In this document: piece by piece, positions 1 to 13,500 of the stretch
Position numbering within the stretch: position 1 is the first letter of the stretch
Layout of the letters: each line of letters begins with the position of its first letter
DNA from: Sisyra terminalis
Taxonomy: Eukaryota; Arthropoda; Insecta; Neuroptera; Sisyridae
Length of the DNA stretch: 64,000 nucleotides
Assembly: GCA_958496175.1 (NCBI GenBank)
Contig: OY292279.1
Coordinates: 930,001-994,000, forward strand
Direction of reading: 5' to 3'
Notes under the pieces: model-generated
Seen by the model: only the letters and a program-made list of their open reading frames with translations
The model's database searches: none
What the model was told of the DNA's origin: nothing
Translations under genes and position numbers: made by a program

Positions 1-2335
1 TTTGGAAAATTGAAACTGGAAATTAAATTGTTGAAAGTCTAAGCGAAAAAATTCGACTGATATTGGGTCACTTAAAGAAGGTGACTTTTCAATATGAGTT
101 CTAGTTTTCTCAACGGATTTTGAATTAAGGCTTTCAAGTGAAATAAAATAGAAAAAAAATTTTGTCCTGTGTGCCAAAAGACACCCGCAATATCGTTTCA
201 AACTTTCAAAAAGGACAATTTTCTAATGCATAAAAAGGACATAAGGGATGTTTTTTTCACTAAATTAAAGTTGAATATTTTAAACTAAACCATTCTTAAC
301 CACTATGCAAAAAATAAAAAGCATTTGTTACGTACATTTTTGGAAAATTGAAACTGGAAATTAAATTGTTGAAAGTCTATGCGAAAAAATTCGTCTGATA
401 TTGGGTCATTTAAAGAAGGTGACTTTTCATTATGAGGTCTAGTTTTCTCAACGGATTTTGAAATAAGGCTATCAAGTGAAATATAATAGGAAAAAACTTT
501 TGTCCTGTGTGCCAAAAGACACCCGCAATATCGTTTCAAACTTTCAAAAAGGACAATTTTCTAATGCATAAAAAGGACATAAGGGATGTTTTCCTTCACT
601 AAATTAAAGTAGAATATTATAAACTAAACCATTCTTAACCACTATGCAAAAAATAAAAAGCATTTGTTACGTACATCTTTGGAAAATTGAAACTGGAAAT
701 TAAATTGTTGAAAGTCTAAGCGAAAAAATTCGACTGATATTGGGTCACTTAAAGAAGGTGACTTTTCAATATGAGTTCTAGTTTTCTCAACGGATTTTGA
801 ATTAAGGCTTTCAAGTGAAATAAAATAGAAAAAAAATTTTGTCCTGTGTGCCAAAAGACACCCGCAATATCGTTTCAAACTTTCAAAAAGGACAATTTTC
901 TAATGCATAAAAAGGACATAAGGGATGTTTTTTTCACTAAATTAAAGTTGAATATTTTAAACTAAACCATTCTTAACCACTATGCAAAAAATAAAAAGCA
1001 TTTGTTACGTACATTTTTGGAAAATTGAAACTGGAAATTAAATTGTTGAAAGTCTATGCGAAAAAATTCGTCTGATATTGGGTCATTTAAAGAAGGTGAC
1101 TTTTCATTATGAGGTCTAGTTTTCTCAACGGATTTTGAAATAAGGCTATCAAGTGAAATATAATAGGAAAAAACTTTTGTCCTGTGTGCCAAAAGACACC
1201 CGCAATATCGTTTCAAACTTTCAAAAAGGACAATTTTCTAATGCTTAAAAAGGACATAAGGGATGATTTCCTTCACTAAATTAAAGTAGAATATTATAAA
1301 CTAAACCATTCTTAACCACTATGCAAAAAATAAAAAGCATTTGTTACGTATATCTTTGGAAAATTGAAATTGGAAATTAAATTTTTGAAAGTCTATGCGA
1401 AAAAATTCGACTGATATTGGGTCATTTAAAGAAGGTGACTTTTCATTATGAGGTCTAGTTTTCTCAACGGATTCTGAATTAAGGCTATCAAGTGAAATAT
1501 AATAGGAAATCAATTTTGTCCTGTGTGCCAAAAGACACCCGCAATATCGTTTCAAACTTTCAAAAAGGACAATTTTTTAATGCATAAAAAGGACATAAGG
1601 GATGTTTTCCTTCACTAAATTAAAGTAGAATATAATAAACTAAACCATTCTTTACCACTATGCAAAAAATAAAAAGCATTTGTTACGTACATCTTTGGAA
1701 AATTGAAACTGGAAATTAAATTGTTGAAAGTCTATGCGAAAAAATTCGTCTGATATTGGGTCATTTAAAGAAGGTGACTTTTCATTATGAGGTCTAGTTT
1801 TCTCAACGGATTTTGAAATAAGGCTATCAAGTGAAATATAATAGGAAAAAACTTTTGTCCTGTGTGCCAAAAGACACCCGCAATATCGTTTCAAACTTTC
1901 AAAATGGACAATTTTCTAATGCATAAAAAGGACATAAGGGATGTTTTCCTTCTCTAAATTAAAGTAGAATATTATAAACTAAACCATTCTTAACCACTAT
2001 GCAAAAAATAAAAAGCATTTGTTACGTATATCTTTGGAAAATTGAAATTGGAAATTAAATTTTTGAAAGTCTATGCGAAAAAATTCGACTGATATTGGGT
2101 CATTTAAAGAAGGTGACTTTACATTATGAGGTCTAGTTTTCTCAACGGATTCTGAATTAAGGCTATCAAGTGAAATATAATAGGAAAACAATTTTGTCCT
2201 GTGAGCCAAAAGGCACCCGCAATATCGTTTCAAACTTTCAAAAAGGCCAATTTTCTAATGCATAAAAAGGACATAAGGGATGTTTTCCTTCACTAATTTT
2301 AAGATGAATATTATAAACTAAACCATTCTTAACCA
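1..2335 (+). repeat. Two-monomer (about 677-bp) higher-order repeat in array 1
   Basis: Two monomer types alternate. One carries cacttaaag with caatatgagttctag (near 60-120 and again near 745-780). The other carries attcgtctgatattg with tcattatgaggtctag (near 390-440, 1068-1120 and 1745-1800). The spacing between like monomers is 677-678 bases: tttggaaaattg at 1 recurs at 678. The third cycle replaces the first type by a related monomer with tttttgaaagtctatgcg (near 1380 and 2060). This is a short-lived dimeric higher-order repeat at the left edge, decaying towards 2335. Confidence 0.75.
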
Positions 2336-2679
2336 CTATGCAAAAAATAAAAAGCATTTTTTACGCACATCTTTGGAAAATTGAAACTGGAAATTAAATT
2401 GATGAAAGTCTATGCGAAAAAATTCGACTGATATTGGGTCATTTAAAGAAGGTGACTTTACATTATGAGGTCTAGTTTTCTCAACGGATTCTGAATTAAG
2501 GCTATCAAGTGAAATATAATAGGAAAACAATTTTGTCCTGTGTGCCAAAAGACACCCGCAATATCGTTTCAAACTTTCAAAAAGGACAATTTTCTAATGC
2601 ATAAAAAGGACATAAGGGATATTTTCCTTCACTAATTTAAAGATGAATATTATAAACTAAACCATTCTTAACCACTATG

Positions 2680-5394
2680 CAAAAAATAAAAAGCATTTGT
2701 TACGTATATCTTTGGAAAATTGAAACTGGAAATAAAATTGTTAAAAGTCAATGCGAAAAAATTCGACTGATATTGGGTCATTTAAAGAAGGTGACTTTTC
2801 ATTATGAGGTCTAGTTTTCTCAACGGATTCTGAATTAAGGCTATCAAGTGAAATATAATAGGAAAACAATTTTGTCCTGTGAGCCAAAAGACACCCGCAA
2901 TATCGTTTCAATCTTTCAAAAAGGACAATTTTCTAATGCATAAAAAGGACATAAGGGATGTTTTCCTTCACTTAATTAAAGTAGAAAATTATAAACTAAA
3001 CCATTCTTAACCACTATGCAAAAAATAAAAAGCATTTGTTACGTATATCTTTGGAAAATTGAAACTGGAAATTAAATTGTTGAAAGTCTTAGCGAAAAAA
3101 TTCGACTGATATTGGGTCATTTAAAGAAGGTGACTTTTCATTATGAGGTCTAGTTTTCTCAACGGATTCTGAATTAAGGCTATCAAGTGAAATATAATAG
3201 GAAAACAATTTTGTCCTGTGTGCCAAAAGACTCCCGCAATATCGTTTCAAACTTTCAAAAAGGACAATTTTCTAATGCATAAAAAGGACATAAGGGATGT
3301 TTTCCTTCACTAAATTAAAGTTGAATATTATAAACTAAACCATTCTTAACCACTATGCAAAAAATAAAAAGCATTTGTTACGTACATCTTTGGAAAATTG
3401 AAACTGGAAATTAAATTGATGAAAGTCTATGCGAAAAAATTCGACTGATATTGGGTCATTTAAAGAAGGTGACTTTTCATTATGAGGTCTAGTTTTCTCA
3501 TCGGATTTTGAATTAAGGCTATCAAGTGAAATATAATAGGAAAAAAATTTTGTCCTGTGTGCCAAAAGACACCCGCAATATCGTTTCAAACTTTCAAAAA
3601 GGGCAATTTTCTAATGCATAAAAAGGACATAAGGGATGTTTTCCTCACTAAATTAAAGTTGAATATTATAAACTAAACCATTCTTAACCACTATGCAAAA
3701 AATAAAAAGCATTTGTTACGTATATCTTTGGAAAATTGAAACTGGAAATAAAATTGTTAAAAGTCAATGCGAAAAAATTCGACTGATATTGGGTCATTTA
3801 AAGAAGGTGACTTTTCATTATGAGGTCTAGTTTTCTCAACGGATTTTGAAATAAGGCTATCAAGTGAAATATAATTGGAAAAAAATTTTGTCCTGTGTGC
3901 CAAAAGACACCCGCAATATCGTTTCAATCTTTCAAAAAGGACAATTTTCTAATGCATAAAAAGGACATAAGGGATGTTTTCCTTCACTTAATTAAAGTAG
4001 AAAATTATAAACTAAACCATTCTTAATCTCCATGCCAAAAATAAAAAGCATTTGTTACGTATATCTTTGGAAAATTGAAACTGGAAATTAAATTGTTGAA
4101 AGTCTATGCGAAAAAATTCGACTGATATTGGGTCATTTAAAGATGGTGACTTTTCATTATGAGGTCTAGTTTTCTCAACGGATTCTGAATTAAGCTTATC
4201 AAGTGAAATATAATGTGAAAAAAATTTTGTCCTGTGTGCCAAAAGACACTAGCAATATCGTTTCCAACTTTCAAAAAGGACAATTTTCTAATGCATAAAA
4301 AGGGCATAAGGGATGTTTTCCTTCACTAAATTAAAGCAGAATATTATAAACTAAACCATTCTTAACCACTATGCAATAAATAAAAAGCATTTGTTACGTA
4401 TATCTTTGGAAAATTGAAACTGGAAATAAAATTGTTAAAAGTCAATGCGAAAAAATTCGACTGATATTGGGTCATTTAAAGAAGGTGACTTTTCATTATG
4501 AGGTCTAGTTTTCTCAACGGATTCTGAATTAAGGCTATCAAGTGAAATATAATAGGAAAACAATTTTGTCCTGTGAGCCAAAAGACACCCGCAATATCGT
4601 TTCAATCTTTCAAAAAGGACAATTTTCTAATGCATAAAAAGGACATAAGGGATGTTTTCCTTCACTTAATTAAAGTAGAAAATTATAAACTAAACCATTC
4701 TTAACCACTATGCAAAAAATAAAAAGCATTTGTTACGTATATCTTTGGAAAATTGAAACTGGAAATTAAATTGTTGAAAGTCTTAGCGAAAAAATTCGAC
4801 TGATATTGGGTCATTTAAAGAAGGTGACTTTTCATTATGAGGTCTAGTTTTCTCAACGGATTCTGAATTAAGGCTATCAAGTGAAATATAATAGGAAAAC
4901 AATTTTGTCCTGTGTGCCAAAAGACTCCCGCAATATCGTTTCAAACTTTCAAAAAGGACAATTTTCTAATGCATAAAAAGGACATAAAGGATGTTTTCCT
5001 TCACTAAATTAAAGTTGAATATTATATACTAAACCATTCTTAACCACTATGCAAAAAATAAAAAGCATTTGTTACGCACATCTTTGGAAAATTGAAACTG
5101 GAAATTAAATTGATGAAAGTCTATGCGAAAAAATTCGACTGATATTGGGTCATTTAAAGAAGGTGACTTTTCATTATGAGGTCTAGTTTTCTCATCGGAT
5201 TTTGAATTAAGGCTATCAAGTGAAATATAATAGGAAAAAAATTTTGTCCTGTGTGCCAAAAGACACCCGCAATATCGTTTCAAACTTTCAAAAAGGGCAA
5301 TTTTCTAATGCATAAAAAGGACATAAGGGATGTTTTCCTTCACTAAATTAAAGTTGAATATTATAAACTAAACCATTCTTAACCACTATGCAAA
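2680..5394 (+). repeat. Five-monomer (1,694-bp) tandem duplication in array 1
   Basis: Private variants recur at an offset of exactly 1,694 bases, which is five monomers. The gtgagccaaaag variant sits near 2880 and 4574, gtcttagcg near 3087 and 4781, and the agactcccgcaat variant near 3228 and 4922. The block about 2680-3700 corresponds to about 4374-5394. The intervening monomers (about 3700-4370) include one with rare changes (cttaatctccatgcc, gacactagcaat, aaagggcataag). A duplication by unequal exchange is the simplest reading. Confidence 0.75.
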
Positions 5395-8300
5395 AAATAA
5401 AAAGCATTTGTTACGTACATCTTTGGAAAATTGAAACTGGAAATTAAATTGATGAAAGTCTATGCGAAAAAATTCGACTGATATTGGGTCATTTAAAGAA
5501 GGTGACTTTTCATTATGAGGTCTAGTTTTCTCATCGGATTTTGAATTAAGGCTATCAAGTGAAATATAATAGGAAATAAATTTTGTCCTGTGTGCCAAAA
5601 GACACCCGCAATATCGTTTCAAACTTTCAAAAAGGTCAATTTTCTAATGCATAAAAAGGACATAAGGGATGTTTTCCTCACTAAATTAAAGTTGAATATT
5701 ATAAACTAAACCATTCTTAACCACTATGCAAAAAATAAAAAGCATTTGTAACGTATATCTTTGGAAAATTGAAACTGGAAATAAAATTGTTAAAAGTCAA
5801 TGCGAAAAAATTCGACTGATATTGGGTCATTTAAAGAAGGTGACTTTTCATTATGAGGTCTAGTTTTCTCAACGGATTTTGAAATAAGGCTATCAAGTGA
5901 AATATAATTGGAAAAAAATTTTGTCCTGTGTGCCAAAAGACACCCGCAATATCGTTTCAATCTTTCAAAAAGGACAATTTTCTAATGCATAAAAAGGACA
6001 TAAGGGATGTTTTCCTTCACTTAATTAAAGTAGAAAATTATAAACTATACCATTCTTAACCACCATGCAAAAAATAAAAAGCATTTGTTACGTATATCTT
6101 TGGAAAATTGAAACTGGAAATTAAATTGTTGAAAGTCTATGCGAAAAAATTCGACTGATATTGGGTCATTTAAAGAAGGTGACTTTTCATTATGAGGTCT
6201 AGTTTTCTCAACGGATTCTGAATTAAGGCAATCAAGTGAAATATAATAGGAAAACAATTTTGTCCTGTGTGCCAAAAGACTCCCGCAATATCGTTTCAAA
6301 CTTTCAAAAAGGACAATTTTCTAATGCATAAAAAGGACATAAGGGATGTTTTCCTTCACTAAATTAAAGTTGAATATTATAAACTAAACCATTCTTAACC
6401 ACTATGCAGTAAATAAAAAGCATTTGTTACGTATATCTTTGGAAAATTGAAACTGGAAATAAAATTGTTAAAAGTCAATGCGAAAAAATTCGACTGATAT
6501 TGGGTCATTTAAAGAAGGTGACTTTTCATTATGAGGTCTAGTTTTCTCAACGGATTCTGAATTAAGGCAATCAAGTGAAATATAATAGGAAAACAATTTT
6601 GTCCTGTGTGCCAAAAGACTCCCGCAATATCGTTTCAAACTTTCAAAAAGGACAATTTTCTAATGCATAAAAAGGACATAAGGGATGTTTTCCTTCACTA
6701 AATTAAAGTTGAATATTATAAACTAAACCATTCTTAACCACTATGCAAAAAATAAAAAGCATTTGTTACGTACATCTTTGGAAAATTGAAACTGGAAATT
6801 AAATTGATGAAAGTCTATGCGAAAAAATTCGACTGATATTGGGTCATTTAAAGAAGGTGACCTTTCATTATGAGGTCTAGTTTTCTCATCGGATTTTGAA
6901 TTAAGGCTATCAAGTGAAATATAATAGGAAATAAATTTTGTCCTGTGTGCCAAAAGACACCCGCAATATCGTTTCAAACTTTCAAAAAGGACACTTTTCT
7001 AATGCATAAAAAGGACATAAGGGATGTTTTCCTCACTAAATTAAAGTTGAATATTATAAACTAAACCATTCTTAACCACTATGCAAAAAATAAACAGCAT
7101 TTGTTACGTATATCTTTGGAAAATTGAAACTGGAAATTAAATTGTTGAAAGTCTTAGCGAAAAAATTCGACTGATATTGGGTCATTTAAAGAAGGTGACT
7201 TTTCATTATGAGGTCTAGTTTTCTCAACGGATTCTGAATTAAGGCAATCAAGTGAAATATAATAGGAAAACAATTTGGTCCTGTGTGCCAAAAGACTCCC
7301 GCAATATCGTTTCAAACTTTCAAAAAGGAAAATTTTCTAATGCATAAAAAGGACATAAGGGATGTTTTCCTTCACTAAATTAAAGTTGAATATTATAAAC
7401 TAAACCATTCTTAACCACTATGCAAAAAATAAAAAGCATTTGTTACGTACATCTTTAGAAAATTGAAACTGGAAATTAAATTGATGAAAGTCTATGCGAA
7501 AAAATTCGACTGATATTGGGTCACTTAAAGAAGGTGACTTTTCATTATGAGGTCTAGTTTTCTCATCGGATTTTGAATTAAGGCTATCAAGTGAAATATA
7601 ATAGGAAAAAAATTTTGTCCTGTGTGCCAAAAGACACCCGCAATATCGTTTCAAACTTTCAAAAAGGGCAATTTTCTAATGCATAAAAAGGACATAAGGG
7701 ATGTTTTCCTCACTAAATTAAAGTTGAATATTATAAACTAAACCATTCTTAACCACTATGCAAAAAATAAAAAGCATTTGTTACGTATATCTTTGGAAAA
7801 TTGAAACTGGAAATTAAATTGTTGAAAGTCTTAGCGAAAAAATTCGACTGATATTGGGTCATTTAAAGAAGGTGACTTTTCATTATGAGGTCTAGTTTTC
7901 TCAACGGATTCTGAATTAAGGCAATCAAGTGAAATATAATAGGAAAACAATTTTGTCCTGTGTGCCAAAAGACTCCCGCAATATCGTTTCAAACTTTCAA
8001 AAAGGACAATTTTCTAATGCATAAAAAGGACATAAGGGATGTTTTCCTTCACTAAATTAAAGTTGAATATTATAAACTAAACCATTCTTAACCACTATGC
8101 AAAAAATAAAAAGCATTTGTTACGTACATCTTTGGAAAATTGAAACTGGAAATTAAATTGATGAAAGTCTATGCGAAAAAATTCGACTGATATTGGGTCA
8201 TTTAAAGAAGGTGACTTTTCATTATGAGGTCTAGTTTTCTCATCGGATTTTGAATTAAGGCTATCAAGTGAAATATAATAGGAAATAAATTTTGTCCTGT

Positions 8301-11300
8301 GTGCCAAAAGACACCCGCAATATCGTTTCAAACTTTCAAAAAGGGCAATTTTCTAATGCATAAAAAGGACATAAGGGATGTTTTCCTCACTAAATTAAAG
8401 TTGAATATTATAAACTAAACCATTCTTAACCACTATGCAAAAAATAAAAAGCATTTGTAATGTATATCTTTGGAAAATTGAAACTGGAAATAAAATTGTT
8501 AAAAGTCAATGCGAAAAAATTCGACTGATATTGGGTCATTTAAAGAAGGTGACTTTTCATTATGAGGTCTAGTTTTCTCAACGGATTTTGAAATAAGGCT
8601 ATCAAGTGAAATATAATTGGAAAAAAATTTTGTCCTGTGTGCCAAAAGACACCCGCAATATCGTTTCAATCTTTCAAAAAGGACAATTTTCTAATGCATA
8701 AAAAGGACAAAAGGGATGTTTTCCTTCACTTAATTAAAGTAGAAAATTATAAACTAAACCATTCTTAACCACTATGCAAAAAATAAAAAGCATTTGTTAC
8801 GTATATCTTTGGAAAATTGAAACTGGAAATTAAATTGTTGAAAGTCTTAGCGAAAAAATTCGACTGATATTGGGTCATTTAAAGAAGGTGACTTTTCATT
8901 ATGAGGTCTAGTTTTCTCAACGGATTCTGAATTAAGGCAATCAAGTGAAATATAATAGGAAAACAATTTTGTCCTGTGTGCCAAAAGACTCCCGCAATAT
9001 CGTTTCAAACTTTCAAAAAGGACAATTTTCTAATGCATAAAAAGGACATAAGGGATGTTTTCCTTCACTAAATTAAAGTTGAATATTATAAACTAAACCA
9101 TTCTTAACCACTATGCAAAAAATAAAAAGCATTTGTTACGTACATCTTTGGAAAATTGAAACTGGAAATTAAATTGATGAAAGTCTATGCGAAAAAATTC
9201 GACTGATATTGGGTCATTCAAAGAAGGTGACTTTTCATTATGAGGTCTAGTTTTCTCATCGGATTTTGAATTAAGGCTATCAAGTGAAATATAATAGGAA
9301 ATAAATTTTGTCCTGTGTGCCAAAAGACACCCGCAATATCGTTTCAAACTTTCAAAAAGGGCAATTTTCTAATGCATAAAAAGGACATAAGGGATGTTTT
9401 CCTCACTAAATTAAAGTTGAATATTATAAACTAAACCATTCTTAACCACTATGCAAAAAATAAAAAGCATTTGTTACGTACATCTTTGGAAAATTGAAAC
9501 TGGAAATTAAATTGATGAAAGTCTATGCGAAAAAATTCGACTGATATTGGGTCATTTAAAGAAGGTGACTTTTCATTATGAGGTCTAGTTTTCTCATCGG
9601 ATTTTGAATTAAGGCTATCAAGTGAAATATAATAGGAAATAAATTTTGTCCTGTGTGCCAAAAGACACCCGCAATATCGTTTCAAACTTTCAAAAAGGGC
9701 AATTTTCTAATGCATAAAAAGGACATAAGGGATGTTTTCCTCACTAAATTAAAGTTGAATATTATAAACTAAACCATTCTTAACCACTATGCAATAAATA
9801 AAAAGCATTTGTTACGTATATCTTTGGAAAATTGAAACTGGAAATAAAATTGTTAAAAGTCAATGCGAAAAAATTCGACTGATATTGGGTCATTTAAAGA
9901 AGGTGACTTTTCATTATGAGGTCTAGTTTTCTCAACGGATTCTGAATTAAGGCTATCAAGTGAAATATAATAGGAAAACAATTTTGTCCTGTGAGCCAAA
10001 AGACACCCGCAATATCGTTTCCATCTTTCAAAAAGGACAATTTTCTAATGCATAAAAAGGACATAAGGGATGTTTTCCTTCACTTAATTAAAGTAGAAAA
10101 TTATAAACTAAACCATTCTTAACCACTATGCAAAAAATAAAAAGCATTTGTTACGTATATCTTTGGAAAATTGAAACTGGAAATTAAATTGTTGAAAGTC
10201 TTAGCGAAAAAATTCGACTGATATTGGGTCATTTAAAGAAGATGACTTTTCATTATGAGGTCTAGTTTTCTCAACGGATTCTGAATTAAGGCTATCAAGT
10301 GAAATATAATAGGAAAACAATTTTGTCCTGTGTGCCAAAAGACTCCCGCAATATCGTTTCAAACTTTCAAAAAGGACAATTTTCTAATGCATAAAAAGGA
10401 CATAAAGGATGTTTTCCTTCACTAAATTAAAGTTGAATATTATATACTAAACCATTCTTAACCACTATGCAAAAAATAAAAAGCATTTGTTACGCACATC
10501 TTTGGAAAATTGAAACTGGAAATTAAATTGATGAAAGTCTATGCGAAAAAATTCGACTAATATTGGGTCATTTAAAGAAGGTGACTTTTCATTATGAGGT
10601 CTAGTTTTCTCATCGGATTTTGAATTAAGGCTATCAAGTGAAATATAATAGGAAAAAAATTTTGTCCTGTGTGCCAAAAGACACCCGCAATATCGTTTCA
10701 AACTTTCAAAAAGGGCAATTTTCTAATGCATAAAAAGGACATAAGGGATGTTTTCCTTCACTAAATTAAAGTTGAATATTATAAACTAAACCATTCTTAA
10801 CCACTATGCAAAAAATAAAAAGCATTTGTTACGTACATCTTTGGAAAATTGAAACTGGAAATTAAATTGATGAAAGTCTATGCGAAAAAATTCGACTGAT
10901 ATTGGGTCATTTAAAGAAGGTGACTTTTCATTATGAGGTCTAGTTTTCTCATCGGATTTTGAATTAAGGCTATCAAGTGAAATATAATAGGAAATAAATT
11001 TTGTCCTGTGTGCCAAAAGACACCCGCAATATCGTTTCAAACTTTCAAAAAGGTCAATTTTCTAATGCATAAAAAGGACATAAGGGATGTTTTCCTCACT
11101 AAATTAAAGTTGAATATTATAAACTAAACCATTCTTAACCACTATGCAAAAAATAAAAAGCATTTGTAACGTATATCTTTGGAAAATTGAAACTGGAAAT
11201 AAAATTGTTAAAAGTCAATGCGAAAAAATTCGACTGATATTGGGTCATTTAAAGAAGGTGACTTTTCATTATGAGGTCTAGTTTTCTCAACGGATTCTGA

Positions 11301-13500
11301 ATTAAGGCTATCAAGTGAAATATAATAGGAAAACAATTTTGTCCTGTGAGCCAAAAGACACCCGCAATATCGTTTCCATCTTTCAAAAAGGACAATTTTC
11401 TAATGCATAAAAAGGACATAAGGGATGTTTTCCTTCACTTAATTAAAGTAGAAAATTATAAACTATACCATTCTTAACCACCATGCAAAAAATAAAAAGC
11501 ATTTGTTACGTATATCTTTGGAAAATTGAAACTGGAAATTAAATTGTTGAAAGTCTATGCGAAAAAATTCGACTGATATTGGGTCATTTAAAGAAGGTGA
11601 CTTTTCATTATGAGGTCTAGTTTTCTCAACGGATTCTGAATTAAGGCAATCAAGTGAAATATAATAGGAAAACAATTTTGTCCTGTGTGCCAAAAGACAC
11701 TAGCAATATCGTTTCCAACTTTCAAAAAGGACAATTTTCTAATGCATAAAAAGGGCATAAGGGATGTTTTCCTTCACTAAATTAAAGCAGAATATTATAA
11801 ACTAAACCATTCTTAACCACTATGCAGTAAATAAAAAGCATTTGTTACGTATATCTTTGGAAAATTGAAACTGGAAATAAAATTGTTAAAAGTCAATGCG
11901 AAAAAATTCGACTGATATTGGGTCATTTAAAGAAGGTGACTTTTCATTATGAGGTCTAGTTTTCTCAACGGATTCTGAATTAAGGCAATCAAGTGAAATA
12001 TAATAGGAAAACAATTTTGTCCTGTGTGCCAAAAGACACCCGCAATATCGTTTCAAACTTTCAAAAAGGACACTTTTCTAATGCATAAAAAGGACATAAG
12101 GGATGTTTTCCTTCACTAAATTAAAGTTGAATATTATAAACTAAACCATTCTTAACTACTATGCAAAAAATAAAAAGCATTTGTTACGTACATCTTTGGA
12201 AAATTGAAACTGGAAATTAAATTGATGAAAGTCTATGCGAAAAAATTCGACTGATATTGGGTCATTTAAAGAAGGTGACCTTTCATTATGAGGTCTAGTT
12301 TTCTCATCGGATTTTGAATTAAGGCTATCAAGTGAAATATAATAGGAAATAAATTTTGTCCTGTGTGCCAAAAGACACCCGCAATATCGTTTCAAACTTT
12401 CAAAAAGGACACTTTTCTAATGCATAAAAAGGACATAAGGGATGTTTTCCTCACTAAATTAAAGTTGAATATTATAAACTAAACCATTCTTAACCACTAT
12501 GCAAAAAATAAACAGCATTTGTTACGTATATCTTTGGAAAATTGAAACTGGAAATTAAATTGTTGAAAGTCTTAGCGAAAAAATTCGACTGATATTGGGT
12601 CATTTAAAGAAGGTGACTTTTCATTATGAGGTCTAGTTTTCTCAACGGATTCTGAATTAAGGCAATCAAGTGAAATATAATAGGAAAACAATTTTGTCCT
12701 GTGTGCCAAAAGACTCCCGCAATATCGTTTCAAACTTTCAAAAAGGACAATTTTCTAATGCATAAAAAGGACATAAGGGATGTTTTCCTTCACTAAATTA
12801 AAGTTGAATATTATAAACTAAACCATTCTTAACCACTATGCAAAAAATAAAAAGCATTTGTTACGTACATCTTTGGAAAATTGAAACTGGAAATTAAATT
12901 GATGAAAGTCTATGCGAAAAAATTCGACTGATATTGGGTCATTTAAAGAAGGTGACTTTTCATTATGAGGTCTAGTTTTCTCATCGGATTTTGAATTAAG
13001 GCTATCAAGTGAAATATAATAGGAAATAAATTTTGTCCTGTGTGCCAAAAGACACCCGCAATATCGTTTCAAACTTTCAAAAAGGGCAATTTTCTAATGC
13101 ATAAAAAGGACATAAGGGATGTTTTCCTCACTAAATTAAAGTTGAATATTATAAACTAAACCATTCTTAACCACTATGCAAAAAATAAAAAGCATTTGTA
13201 ATGTATATCTTTGGAAAATTGAAACTGGAAATAAAATTGTTAAAAGTCAATGCGAAAAAATTCGACTGATATTGGGTCATTTAAAGAAGGTGACTTTTCA
13301 TTATGAGGTCTAGTTTTCTCAACGGATTTTGAAATAAGGCTATCAAGTGAAATATAATTGGAAAAAAATTTTGTCCTGTGTGCCAAAAGACACCCGCAAT
13401 ATCGTTTCAATCTTTCAAAAAGGACAATTTTCTAATGCATAAAAAGGACATAAGGGATGTTTTCCTTCACTTAATTAAAGTAGAAAATTATAAACTAAAC
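4371..13500 (+). repeat. Sixteen-monomer (5,418-bp) duplication in array 1
   Basis: Rare variants are paired at exactly 5,418 bases: atgcaataaa at 4371 and 9789, atgcagtaaa at 6404 and 11822, taaacagc at 7091 and 12509. The rare variant gtaatgta (near 8458 and 13199) is instead paired at 4,741 bases, which is fourteen monomers. The left copy therefore holds one extra dimer of 677 bases (about 7.4-8.1 kb) relative to the right copy. The picture is a large segmental duplication followed by gain or loss of two monomers. A patch at 11694-11800 breaks the colinearity and is reported as a separate finding. Confidence 0.8.

Noticed and set aside
303..539. A minus-strand ORF of 78 codons repeated in nearly every satellite monomer
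   Set aside because: The first codon is TTG (caa at 537-539 on the plus strand) and the frame holds no ATG. Differences between monomers often change the residue (N/S, E/K, L/F, Q/H), with no sign of protein constraint. Its spread is explained by copying of the monomer. The related relic at 20765-21235 has stops in this frame.
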